Shown: positions 17,266 through 25,896 of the stretch, in pieces
Layout: the number at the start of each line of letters is the position of its first letter
How positions within the stretch are numbered: the stretch's first letter is position 1
Origin: Cytophagaceae bacterium
GTDB taxonomy: Bacteria > Bacteroidota > Bacteroidia > Cytophagales > Spirosomataceae
Reading direction: 5' to 3'
Length of the DNA stretch: 32,120 bases
NCBI GenBank assembly: GCA_026785975.1
Contig: JAJAZB010000284.1
Coordinates: 1-32,120 of the forward strand
The notes under the pieces: generated by a model
What the model was told of the DNA's origin: nothing
The model's input: the letters and a program-made list of their open reading frames with translations, nothing else
Databases searched by the model: none
Made by a program: the position numbers and the translations under genes

Positions 17266-18288
17266 TTAAAGCAGCGGTACTTTCACTACAAACTCCCCCG
17301 ACGTTTCGGCCACAACCAGTTCGCGCTCGGTCAGCAAGGCATTACGGTGGCGGAGGTTTTTAAGGCCAATGCCGGTTGAATCGGTCTGAAGGCGATTTTT
17401 AATCTGGAGCGTGTTGGTCACCACCAGCCAACCCCCGGCGGCTTCGATGCGGAGGTGCAGCGGTTTCTCGCGGGAGCATTCGTTGTGCTTGAGCGCGTTT
17501 TCGACCAACGTGAGCAGGCCCTGAGTCACTACCTGCTTTTCGGATTCTTCCGGCGGTACGGCGATTTTGTAGCGCAGGTTTTCGCCAAACCGCATTTGGT
17601 GAATGAACAGGTACGATTCCACAATTTTTAGCTCATCCCCCAGCCGACTTGTGGCGTTGTCCGTGTTCTGAAGGTTGTACCGAAACACTTTCGACATTCG
17701 CTCAACCATGGCTACGGCGTTGCCGGGGTCGTCAGGAATCAAGGCACTGAGGATGTTGAGCGAGTTGAACAGGAAATGTGGGTTAACCTGATTTTTCAAA
17801 CTCTCAAATTCTGCTCTCAACACGGTTTGCTTTAGTTCCTGTTCCAGAACCAGCATCCCCTTCCAGCGGTGAATAAACAATTTGAGCGAATAAATGGCCG
17901 TGACGGCGGCGGTGACCAGCGCAAACACGGGACCGTTGGTCAGGTAATCGGCGGCGGTGAATTCCACCCCGAGCAGGGCGTGAATGGCGGGCAACAACGC
18001 CAGGCAGGCGATGCCCCAGGCCTGCCCGCCGCTGGCCAGCACGGTGACGGCCACCAGTTCGCGCGGCGTGGTGGTTTCGGCCAACCGGTTGATGTGCCGG
18101 GGTACCAGCCAGGCCAGCAACGCGTACGTAAGTAGTCCCGCCGCCGCCACCTGTACGATCAGAAGCAGTCGGGTGAACACGTCGAGCTGGCTGGGAAATA
18201 GTAACAGCAGGTATGCCAGTACGCCCAGAATTACCATCACCACCAGCGCCGGAAAACCTTTCACTCGGGGAGCAGGGAGCCATTTCAT
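17266..18288 (-). CDS. LytS-type sensor histidine kinase (His_kinase family)
   Basis: 'EFESLKNQVNPHFLFNSLNILSALI' and ATPase-like 'LLTLVENALKHN...GIGLKNLRHR'; N-terminal TM segments. Confidence 0.92.
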   Translation of the reverse strand: MKWLPAPRVKGFPALVVMVILGVLAYLLLLFPSQLDVFTRLLLIVQVAAAGLLTYALLAWLVPRHINRLAETTTPRELVAVTVLASGGQAWGIACLALLPAIHALLGVEFTAADYLTNGPVFALVTAAVTAIYSLKLFIHRWKGMLVLEQELKQTVLRAEFESLKNQVNPHFLFNSLNILSALIPDDPGNAVAMVERMSKVFRYNLQNTDNATSRLGDELKIVESYLFIHQMRFGENLRYKIAVPPEESEKQVVTQGLLTLVENALKHNECSREKPLHLRIEAAGGWLVVTNTLQIKNRLQTDSTGIGLKNLRHRNALLTERELVVAETSGEFVVKVPLL

Positions 18289-18302
18289 AGTCGGGTTGTT
18301 GA

Positions 18303-19097
18303 TTAAACGTGAGTAATTGAACTGGCCCCGACGCTGTCGGCGCGGAGGGTGGGGTTGCCCCGGTACCGGATGCTGCTCGCCCCGATGGCCTCGGCGCTGA
18401 GTTCCTGGGTAACGAATACCTGCGCATTGCTTGCGCCGACGGCTTCAACGTGGGCCGTCTGGGCTTCAAGTTCGAAGGCATCGATCGATGAAGCGCCCAC
18501 TACTTCGGCGTTGAGGTGTTGGCATTGACCCCGGAGATTGATGCGCGAGGCCCCGACGGCCTCCGCCCGCAGGCGCTCCGCCTGCCCGCTAAACTTGATG
18601 ACTGTGGCCCCGGTGGCTTCGAGGTCGAGGGCAGGCTGGTTTTCAAACCCATTGATTTGCACCAGGCAGGCTCCTGAAGCCTCTACCGACCGAAGTGCGG
18701 GGAGAGTCACCAGCAGCATAACTTCCCGAAAGCGAAACCAAAACCCAAATCGATGGTAGGCGCGCAGGGTACGGCCCGTTTGCCGAACGGCCAGGCGGTT
18801 AATGCCCGCCGGAGTACCGCGTACCGCCACCCGAAACACCGGTCCCTGCGTGACGAGCATCCTCACGGCGTTGTGTATGTCGATGCTGTCGAAGTCGCTG
18901 AAATCCAGTACCCGTTCGCTCTGGGAAGAAGGCGTGGCAGTGCCATCGGGAGCCAGGGCTACCAGCGCGAGCGTGACCAGCCCGAGGGCCACGATGGTGG
19001 CCGTCAGGAAGGCGTTGACGGGGGCCGTTTGAACATCCTGACCCAGTGCCAGCGCGGGCAGTAAAAAGAAAATGAAAGTGGCAGAAAAGCGGGTCAT
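18303..19097 (-). CDS. Head GIN domain (DUF2807-like) protein with N-terminal hydrophobic segments
   Basis: 'FDSIDIHNAVRMLVTQGPVFRVAVRG' and repeated 'A(V/I)GAS.I' strand motifs. Confidence 0.8.
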   Translation of the reverse strand: MTRFSATFIFFLLPALALGQDVQTAPVNAFLTATIVALGLVTLALVALAPDGTATPSSQSERVLDFSDFDSIDIHNAVRMLVTQGPVFRVAVRGTPAGINRLAVRQTGRTLRAYHRFGFWFRFREVMLLVTLPALRSVEASGACLVQINGFENQPALDLEATGATVIKFSGQAERLRAEAVGASRINLRGQCQHLNAEVVGASSIDAFELEAQTAHVEAVGASNAQVFVTQELSAEAIGASSIRYRGNPTLRADSVGASSITHV

Positions 19098-19289
19098 GGG
19101 CGTTGCGGCTTGACGGGTTAAATTAGTTCAACAAAATTGACCCATTAACCCGTATCCGACAACGGACAACCGACCAACCGTAGCATAAACCGGACGAAGC
19201 GTAGCCGACAAGCCTGAAAATCGAAAAAACATTTTCAACCGCCTAACGTTGAAAAGCAGAACCTAAAAACTGCCCTTGCCCCGTCGTTT

Positions 19290-20132
19290 ATGCCTGAACT
19301 GCCCGAAGTTGAAACCTACCGACGTTATTTTGAAGAAACCTGCCTGTTTCAACCCATTGCCAACTTGTTTGTTGAAGATCGTAAACTGCTCACCACGGAC
19401 TATGACACCCTGCTGGTGGGATTGAGGGACCGTAGTTTTATTGGTACAAAACGGGTTGGCAAAAATCTATTCGTTCAATTGGATGGTTTGCCAGACGGCG
19501 AGTCGTCCGACGGTCTGACTGCGCCCTGGCTACACCTGCACTTTGGCATGACCGGCGATCTGGCCTATTTCCGCGACGTGGAAGACACCCCGCGTTTTGC
19601 CCGAATTTTGTTTTTCTTCCAAAACGGCTTCAAACTGGCGTTTATCTGCCCGCGTAAGTTTGAACGCGTCGGGCTGATCGACACCCCGGAAGCGTATTTG
19701 TTGCGCAAGAAAATCGGGAAGGATGGATTGGAAATCAGCGTGGAGGAACTGGCCGAAAAATTCCGCCGCAAGGCCGCGCCCATCAAACCCGTGCTGATGG
19801 ACCAGGCCACGGTGGCCGGGCTGGGCAACTGGATTGTCGACGAGGTACTCTTTCAGGCCCGCCTGCACCCCGAGCGCCGCGCCAACAACCTCACGCCCGA
19901 CGAAGTAGCCCGTCTCCACGGCGCGATTCAACTGGTGCTGACGACGGCCATCACGCAGGAGGCACAGTACAGTCGATTTCCGACGAGTTTCCTGATTCAC
20001 GCCCGCGAATGGGATTCGTCACCGTACCCGGAGGCCAATGCCCACCGCAGTTGCCCGGCCTGCCGGGGCGAGTTGACGGTTAAGCAAGTCGGCGGACGAA
20101 CGACGTATTTCTGTGGGGCGTGTCAAGGATAA
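19290..20132 (+). CDS. Formamidopyrimidine-DNA glycosylase/Nei family protein
   Basis: N-terminal MPELPEVETYRR, 'LHLHFGMTGDL', zinc finger 'CPACRGELTVKQVGGRTTYFCGAC'. Confidence 0.92.
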   Translation: MPELPEVETYRRYFEETCLFQPIANLFVEDRKLLTTDYDTLLVGLRDRSFIGTKRVGKNLFVQLDGLPDGESSDGLTAPWLHLHFGMTGDLAYFRDVEDTPRFARILFFFQNGFKLAFICPRKFERVGLIDTPEAYLLRKKIGKDGLEISVEELAEKFRRKAAPIKPVLMDQATVAGLGNWIVDEVLFQARLHPERRANNLTPDEVARLHGAIQLVLTTAITQEAQYSRFPTSFLIHAREWDSSPYPEANAHRSCPACRGELTVKQVGGRTTYFCGACQG

Positions 20133-20212
20133 ATCAATGAGTGAATGAGCGAATGAATCAATAGAAAACCATCCGTTAGATATTCATTCATTCGCTCATT
20201 CACTCATTGATT
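20132..20212. repeat. 27-bp perfect inverted repeat (20132-20158 / 20186-20212) after the glycosylase gene
   Basis: AATCAATGAGTGAATGAGCGAATGAAT and its exact reverse complement. Confidence 0.95.
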
Positions 20213-20274
20213 GTGCGCACAAGCACGAAGAATTTTCTACTTTCGTCCCTTGAAACCACGGACTACCTACGGCC

Positions 20275-22215
20275 ATGCTTCCCGAAACCGACACGCTGCT
20301 CGCTCCCCCTTCGCTCAATCAACCCATCGCTTTTGAGCGCATTCCGACCCAGATTTTCGCCGATTCCAACGACGCCTCGGCGGCAGTCGCCCGCGAAATT
20401 GCCAACATCATCCGGCAGCGACAGTTGCAGGGCAAACCCGCCGTGCTGGGCCTGGCCACCGGCTCGTCGCCCAAAAAAGTGTACGCCGAACTAATTCGGA
20501 TTCACCGGGACGAGCGGTTGAGTTTTTACAACGTCATCAGTTTTAACCTCGATGAATATTACCCCATGCAACCCGATGCGCTCCAGAGCTACGTCCGGTT
20601 CATGAAAGAGCAATTGTTTGACCACGTGGATATTCCGGTGGCCAATTACTTCATTCCCAACGGGACGCTTTCGCCGGAAAAAGTCACCGAGTTTTGCCAC
20701 GAATACGATCGGCACATCGACGATTTGGGCGGGCTGGATTTTCAAATTCTGGGGATTGGCCGCAACGGGCACATCGGATTTAACGAACCCGGTTCGCACG
20801 TCAGTTCCAAAACCCGACTGATGACCCTCGACCTCACCACGCGCATCGACGCCGCGCTGGATTTTGGTGGCTTGAGTAACGAGCCAAAAAAGGCCATCAC
20901 GATGGGCGTGGGGCAAATCATGCGGGCTAAGCGGGTGGTGTTGCTGGCCTGGGGCGAGCACAAAGCCCGCATCATCCGGCAGGCCATCGAGGGCACCGTC
21001 AGCGCCGAAACACCCGCGAGTTATTTGCAGGGTCACCCGAACGTACAGTTTATTCTGGACGAATCGGCGGCCTCGGAACTCACTCGCCGGAAGATGCCCT
21101 GGCTGGTGGAAGAAGTGACGTGGGACAAAAAGATGATCCGCAAGGCCGTGACGCACCTGGCGTTGACGTTGGAAAAACCGGTGTTGAAACTCACCAACCG
21201 CGACTACAACGACAACGGTCTCAGCGATTTACTGGCGCAGGTGGGTCAGGCGTACGAACTCAACATTGAGGTGTTCAATCAAATTCAGCACACCATCACG
21301 GGTTGGCCCGGCGGCAAACCCAACGCCGACGATACCAACCGGCCCGAACGCGCCACGCCCGCCCGCAAACGCTGTCTGATTTTTAGCCCCCACCCCGACG
21401 ACGACATTATTTCGATGGGAGGAACCTTTCAGCGGCTCGTCGATCAGGGCCACGAGGTACACGTGGCCTACCAGACTTCGGGCAACATTGCCGTCGCCGA
21501 CGACGAGGCCCTTCGATTAATTGATTTCGTGGTAGATTACAACCGGAAATTCGGCATCGAAAGCGCCGAGACCGACCGGATTTTCCGCGACGCGGCGGCG
21601 TTTTTGAAGTCAAAAAAAGACAGCGAACGCGACACAACCGACGTGCGCTACGTCAAAGGTCTGATTCGCCGGAGCGAAGCCAAAGCCACGTGCCGGTTCG
21701 TGGGCGTGCCGATGGAGCAGGTTCATTTTCTGGATATGCCGTTTTACGAAACCGGCACCGTGCAAAAGAAACCCATTGGCGAGGAAGACGTTCGCCTGGT
21801 CGCTGAGATAATCCGGGAGGTGAAACCCCATCAGGTGTACGCCGCCGGGGATTTGGCCGATCCGCACGGTACGCACAAAGTCTGCCTCGACGCCATCATG
21901 GAGGCTGTTCGGCAGTTGAAAAGCGAACCGTTCATGCAGGACTGCTGGATGTGGCTTTACAAAGGGGCCTGGGACGAGTGGGCCATCGACCAGATCGAAA
22001 TGGCCGTGCCCATGTCGCCCGACCAGGTGATGCGCAAACGGCAGGGAATCTTCAAACACCAATCGCAAAAAGACGGCGTGGTGTACCAGGGCACCGATTC
22101 ACGGGAGTTCTGGCAGCGGGCCGAAGAGCGGAATCGCACCACGGCGGCTTTTTACAACAAACTCGGTTTGGCGGAATACGAGGCGATGGAAGCCTTCGTG
22201 CGCTGGCACTTCTAA
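20275..22215 (+). CDS. nagB: Glucosamine-6-phosphate deaminase domain fused to a PIG-L/LmbE-type deacetylase domain
   Basis: 'FNLDEYYPM', 'GIGRNGHIGFNEPGS' (NagB) followed by 'RKRCLIFSPHPDDDIISMGGTFQRLVDQGHEVHVAYQTSGN' (PIG-L). Confidence 0.9.
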   Translation: MLPETDTLLAPPSLNQPIAFERIPTQIFADSNDASAAVAREIANIIRQRQLQGKPAVLGLATGSSPKKVYAELIRIHRDERLSFYNVISFNLDEYYPMQPDALQSYVRFMKEQLFDHVDIPVANYFIPNGTLSPEKVTEFCHEYDRHIDDLGGLDFQILGIGRNGHIGFNEPGSHVSSKTRLMTLDLTTRIDAALDFGGLSNEPKKAITMGVGQIMRAKRVVLLAWGEHKARIIRQAIEGTVSAETPASYLQGHPNVQFILDESAASELTRRKMPWLVEEVTWDKKMIRKAVTHLALTLEKPVLKLTNRDYNDNGLSDLLAQVGQAYELNIEVFNQIQHTITGWPGGKPNADDTNRPERATPARKRCLIFSPHPDDDIISMGGTFQRLVDQGHEVHVAYQTSGNIAVADDEALRLIDFVVDYNRKFGIESAETDRIFRDAAAFLKSKKDSERDTTDVRYVKGLIRRSEAKATCRFVGVPMEQVHFLDMPFYETGTVQKKPIGEEDVRLVAEIIREVKPHQVYAAGDLADPHGTHKVCLDAIMEAVRQLKSEPFMQDCWMWLYKGAWDEWAIDQIEMAVPMSPDQVMRKRQGIFKHQSQKDGVVYQGTDSREFWQRAEERNRTTAAFYNKLGLAEYEAMEAFVRWHF

Positions 22216-22222
22216 GAATTGA

Positions 22223-22285
22223 AAATTTAGAGTTGAGAATTGAAAGTTGAGAACTACATCATTTTCAATTCTCAACTCTAAATTT
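22223..22285. repeat. 23-bp perfect inverted repeat (22223-22245 / 22263-22285), 17-nt loop
   Basis: AAATTTAGAGTTGAGAATTGAAA and its exact reverse complement. Confidence 0.95.
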
Positions 22286-22311
22286 AGCTCACCCCCTCAT
22301 TTCTTGCGATC

Positions 22312-22731
22312 GTGAAAACTGAAAATACGCTGCTCGTGAAAAGCTATGCCTTTGCCTTGCGGATGGTGAAACTTCAGCAGTTTCTGGTGGAACACAAAAA
22401 GGAATACGTGCTTTCCAAACAGGCGGTGCGTAGTGGTACGTCGATTGGTGCTAATCTGGAAGAGGCTAATCAGGCAGAAAGCCTTGCCGATTTTATCCAT
22501 AAATTGTCAGTTAGCAACAAGGAGGCCCACGAAACGTATTACTGGCTGCGTCTGCTTCGCGACTCGGAATGTCTTGATGGCCGCCTTGCCGACTCCCTGC
22601 TCGCCGATTGCAGCGAACTCATCGGGATGTTGATAGCCTCTATCAAGACCAATAAACGCAAGCAAGCGTTACGTCTGAATTTATCTGTGCCAATCGTCCT
22701 GATTCCCCTCATCATCCGGGCATTTTTCTAA
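22312..22731 (+). CDS. Four-helix-bundle protein (23S rRNA intervening-sequence protein/bAvd-like family), GTG start
   Basis: 'KSYAFALRMVKLQQFLVEHKKEYVLSKQAVRSGTSIGANLEEANQAESLADFIHKLSVSNKEAHETYYWLRLLRDS' is characteristic. Confidence 0.88.
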   Translation: MKTENTLLVKSYAFALRMVKLQQFLVEHKKEYVLSKQAVRSGTSIGANLEEANQAESLADFIHKLSVSNKEAHETYYWLRLLRDSECLDGRLADSLLADCSELIGMLIASIKTNKRKQALRLNLSVPIVLIPLIIRAFF

Positions 22732-22754
22732 GCCTAGAAAACCATTTTCAACAT

Positions 22755-22772
22755 TCAACTTTCAATTCTCAA
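22755..22772. repeat. Inverted copy of 22233-22250 (18 bp) on the other side of the four-helix-bundle gene
   Basis: TCAACTTTCAATTCTCAA is the reverse complement of TTGAGAATTGAAAGTTGA. Confidence 0.9.
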
Positions 22773-22780
22773 TTTGACCC

Positions 22781-23878
22781 ATGCGTCTTCTCTCCCTCGA
22801 CGCCTTTCGCGGCCTGACCGTCGCAGCCATGATTCTGGTCAACAACCCCGGCGACTGGGGGCACATTTACGCCCCGCTCGAACACGCCGTTTGGCACGGC
22901 TGCACGCCCACCGATCTGGTCTTCCCGTTTTTCCTGTTTATCGTCGGCGTTTCCATCACGTTTTCACTGGGTGAATTACCGCAACAACCCGATCAGCATC
23001 GGGCGGCGGTGCGGAAAATCCTGGTGCGTGGCCTGAAACTCTTCGCGCTGGGGCTGTTTCTCAATCTGTTTCCCCGCTTCGAGCCTTCGACGGTGCGGAT
23101 CATGGGTGTGTTGCAACGCATCGCCCTCGTGTACGTAGTTTGCTCCCTGATTTTCCTGAAAACCACGCCCAGGCAGCAGGGCTGGTTATTTGCGTTAGTG
23201 CTTCTGGCGTACTGGCTACTGCTTTCAATGGTGCCGGTACCCGGAGTCGGAGCGGCGACGCTGGAACCCGAAACCAATCTGGGTGCCTGGCTGGACCGCT
23301 CGGTTTTGGGCGAAAAACACCTCTGGAAAGCCGTGCAGGGCCTCTGGGACCCGGAAGGTTTATTTAGCACTCTGCCCGCGATTGGTACCGGGTTGTCGGG
23401 CTTACTCGCGGGTCACCTGTTGCGGCGGCGTGGCAACGCCCCTAAGCGCACCGTGCGCCTCGTGGCGGCGGGGGTAGCGTTGGTAATCCTGGGCTTGATC
23501 TGGGATCATTGGTTTCCCATCAACAAATCACTCTGGACGAGCAGCTACGTTTGCTACACGTCCGGCCTGGCGCTGCTCCTGCTGGCGCTGTTTTATTGGG
23601 TAGCCGACGTACGGAAACACCGACGCTGGGCGCGTCCTCTGGCCGTATTCGGCGTGAATGCGATTACCGTATTTTTCCTGTCGGGCCTGATTCCCCGGAT
23701 GCTGAATCTGGTAAAAATCGGGGACGCGGGTGCGCAGAACTGGCTCTATAAAAATGGCATCGCGCCCGCCTTCAGCGACCCTTACCTGGCTTCGCTCGCT
23801 GGGGCAATCACCTGCGTGGCGATCTGGCTGGGCATTTTGTGGTGGATGTACAACCGGAAGGTGATGGTGAAGATTTGA
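22781..23878 (+). CDS. HGSNAT-like (DUF5009/COG4299-type) membrane acyltransferase
   Basis: 'RLLSLDAFRGLTVAAMILVNNPGDWGHIYAPLEHAVWHGCTPTDLVFPFFLFIVGVSI'; multiple TM segments. Confidence 0.88.
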   Translation: MRLLSLDAFRGLTVAAMILVNNPGDWGHIYAPLEHAVWHGCTPTDLVFPFFLFIVGVSITFSLGELPQQPDQHRAAVRKILVRGLKLFALGLFLNLFPRFEPSTVRIMGVLQRIALVYVVCSLIFLKTTPRQQGWLFALVLLAYWLLLSMVPVPGVGAATLEPETNLGAWLDRSVLGEKHLWKAVQGLWDPEGLFSTLPAIGTGLSGLLAGHLLRRRGNAPKRTVRLVAAGVALVILGLIWDHWFPINKSLWTSSYVCYTSGLALLLLALFYWVADVRKHRRWARPLAVFGVNAITVFFLSGLIPRMLNLVKIGDAGAQNWLYKNGIAPAFSDPYLASLAGAITCVAIWLGILWWMYNRKVMVKI

Positions 23879-23955
23879 AAGAGTCCGCCGGGTAGTTTGA
23901 AGTTAAGGATATGACCAAACCGCAAACCGCACGGCGAACCTCTTCAAACTAATCT

Positions 23956-24489
23956 TCAAAACAACTTCTCATTCGGCGGTTTCACGCCTTTCAGCCGCAA
24001 GTAAACCGTCGTCTGGCCACGGTGGTGGGTTTGGTGCTCGAAAGCCTTCATTAGCGCCGCCTCGCGGGACAGGTCGAAACGCCCGAATACCTTCACGCTT
24101 TCGCCCATCTGAGTGTCTTTCATGCCTTTCAGGGCATCGAGCACGAAATCATAGCTGTCCAGAACGGCCTTCGTTACGGCGGCTTTCGACTTATCCGTCG
24201 CCGTCTTTTCCATTGACCCCTGCATGGGGCTGGCCTTGCCACTGGCCGCCGCTGCAATCCCGAAATTGGCATCGGCGAGGTGGTACATCACCTCAGCAAA
24301 ACTGCGGATTTCGGGCGTAGGCTTGAAGGCGTAACCGTCGTCGGGCATGGCGTCGAGGTACTCTTTGGTGTAGACCCTGGCGCGCTCCCAGTCAGCGGTG
24401 AGTTGGGCCACGGTGGCGCGTTGCGGGCTTTGAAATCCGCTGAGGAGGAGCAGCAGGCCCGCTCCGAACGAGAGGAAAGTACGAGACAT
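23956..24489 (-). CDS. DinB-family protein with signal peptide
   Basis: 'LTADWERARVYTKEYLDAMPDDGYAFKPTPEIRSFAEVMYHLADANF...HQTHHRGQTTVYLR'. Confidence 0.85.
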   Translation of the reverse strand: MSRTFLSFGAGLLLLLSGFQSPQRATVAQLTADWERARVYTKEYLDAMPDDGYAFKPTPEIRSFAEVMYHLADANFGIAAAASGKASPMQGSMEKTATDKSKAAVTKAVLDSYDFVLDALKGMKDTQMGESVKVFGRFDLSREAALMKAFEHQTHHRGQTTVYLRLKGVKPPNEKLF

Positions 24490-24672
24490 GGGGTTTGGGG
24501 GGAGTTTTTAAGTGAAAACTAAGAACAAGGTACGCGTTTTTCAGTTTTGGCAAAGTCGATGTTGAGTGGCGTTTCCAGAAATTTTTTGGCCGAAACAGAG
24601 GATTATCGTAAAAAAAGAGCTTTACTAAACAGCAACCGACCTATCCGATGAGACCCGCTTTCCTGCCTGCCT

Positions 24673-25734
24673 GTGGATTCTAAACTTTTTCTCTTTTTTC
24701 TGCTGCTGGCTTCTCCGCTCTTCGCCCAGAAAGCCGACACGACGATTACCCTGAAAGCCATCGCCGGGCTGCAGTACGACCTGCCGCGCCTCTCGGTGCG
24801 GCCCGGTACGCGTGTCACGATTCTCCTCGAAAATTACGACGACATGGCGCACAACGTGGTTGTTACCCGGCCGGGTGCCCGGCTCAACGTCGTCAACCTG
24901 GCCCTGAACGTTGGTAGTGAGAAAAACTACGTTCCCCAAACGCCCCTGGTGTTGGCCGCCACCAAAATCGTGATTCCCGGCGCGGCGGAGCGCATTACGT
25001 TTACGCTCGAAAAAGAGGGCATTTATCCCTACGTCTGCACCTACCCCGGTCATGGGTTTGTGATGTACGGGGCGCTGTACGCGACGACCAGAGCACTCCC
25101 GCCGCTCGATAAAGACCCCAATATGCCACCAACGTTGAAGCCATCGAGCGGTCACATCGACCACGGCATGACGTCCGCCTCGCCGCATCCGTTTGCCATC
25201 GAGTACCCGATGCTCTACCGAACGTTTATCGCAGGGGCCAGTCCGGCGGCGATTGTTGTGAGCCTCAGCCCCAACCTCTCGTACTGCTGGGACGCGGGGC
25301 AGTGCCGCTTGCGCTACGCCTGGGCGGGCGGCGTGGATAACGATCCCCAGTGGGACGGGAAGGGCAATAAACTGAGCAAAGCGGTCGGGCCGGTGTTTTG
25401 GCGGGAAGACTCGCTCAACTACCCGATTCGCGTGGGTTCACCCGATAAAATGCCCGTTGTTCAGTACAAAGGCTACCGGCTGCTGAACCGTTTGCCGCAG
25501 TTTCGGTACGTCGTCGATGGGGTCGAAGTGACCGAAATCATTCGCGCTTTGCCCGGCGGCAAGGGCATCGTTCGGGAGTTTTTTACGAATAAATTTTTAG
25601 GTAAACCCATCTTCTTCAAAACAAGCCCCCAGAAAAACAGCCGCTACACGAGTTCAATCGGGGCGTTCAAAAATGGTGTGTTGAAAGTGCCAACGGGCAC
25701 CATGAAATTCTCGGTCACGATTCAAAAACTTTAG
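24673..25734 (+). CDS. Secreted cupredoxin (plastocyanin/azurin-like) domain protein with a large C-terminal extension; GTG start
   Basis: 'LSVRPGTRVTILLENYDDMAHNVVVTRPG...YPYVCTYPGHGFVMYG' gives a His/Cys/His/Met type-1 copper ligand pattern; C-terminal 'SYCWDAGQCRLRYAWAGGVD' domain. Confidence 0.8.
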   Translation: MDSKLFLFFLLLASPLFAQKADTTITLKAIAGLQYDLPRLSVRPGTRVTILLENYDDMAHNVVVTRPGARLNVVNLALNVGSEKNYVPQTPLVLAATKIVIPGAAERITFTLEKEGIYPYVCTYPGHGFVMYGALYATTRALPPLDKDPNMPPTLKPSSGHIDHGMTSASPHPFAIEYPMLYRTFIAGASPAAIVVSLSPNLSYCWDAGQCRLRYAWAGGVDNDPQWDGKGNKLSKAVGPVFWREDSLNYPIRVGSPDKMPVVQYKGYRLLNRLPQFRYVVDGVEVTEIIRALPGGKGIVREFFTNKFLGKPIFFKTSPQKNSRYTSSIGAFKNGVLKVPTGTMKFSVTIQKL

Positions 25735-25746
25735 AAGCGATTTACA

Positions 25747-25861
25747 TATCGTCATGCTGAACTTGTTTCAGTATCTTCCCACTCCCCGGCCTATTGCAGC
25801 TACGGTTAAACGACTCAGTCTGCCAATTGGAAGATGCTGAAACAGGTTCAGCGTGACGATA
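25747..25861. repeat. 33-bp imperfect inverted repeat (25747-25779 / 25829-25861); all three mismatches are G-U pairs in the plus-strand RNA
   Basis: TATCGTCATGCTGAACTTGTTTCAGTATCTTCC versus GGAAGATGCTGAAACAGGTTCAGCGTGACGATA. Confidence 0.9.
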
Positions 25862-25896
25862 CCTTCGGCATGACGATACGCTCAATGATTTTAACG

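Noticed and set aside
18303-19097. Regular 'GAS' repeats in the GIN-domain gene as a novel repeat protein
   Set aside because: Consistent with the known beta-helical DUF2807/GIN repeat pattern.
20275-22215. NagB-PIG-L fusion as a novel enzyme
   Set aside because: This domain pairing is already familiar in Bacteroidota glucosamine-6-phosphate deaminases.
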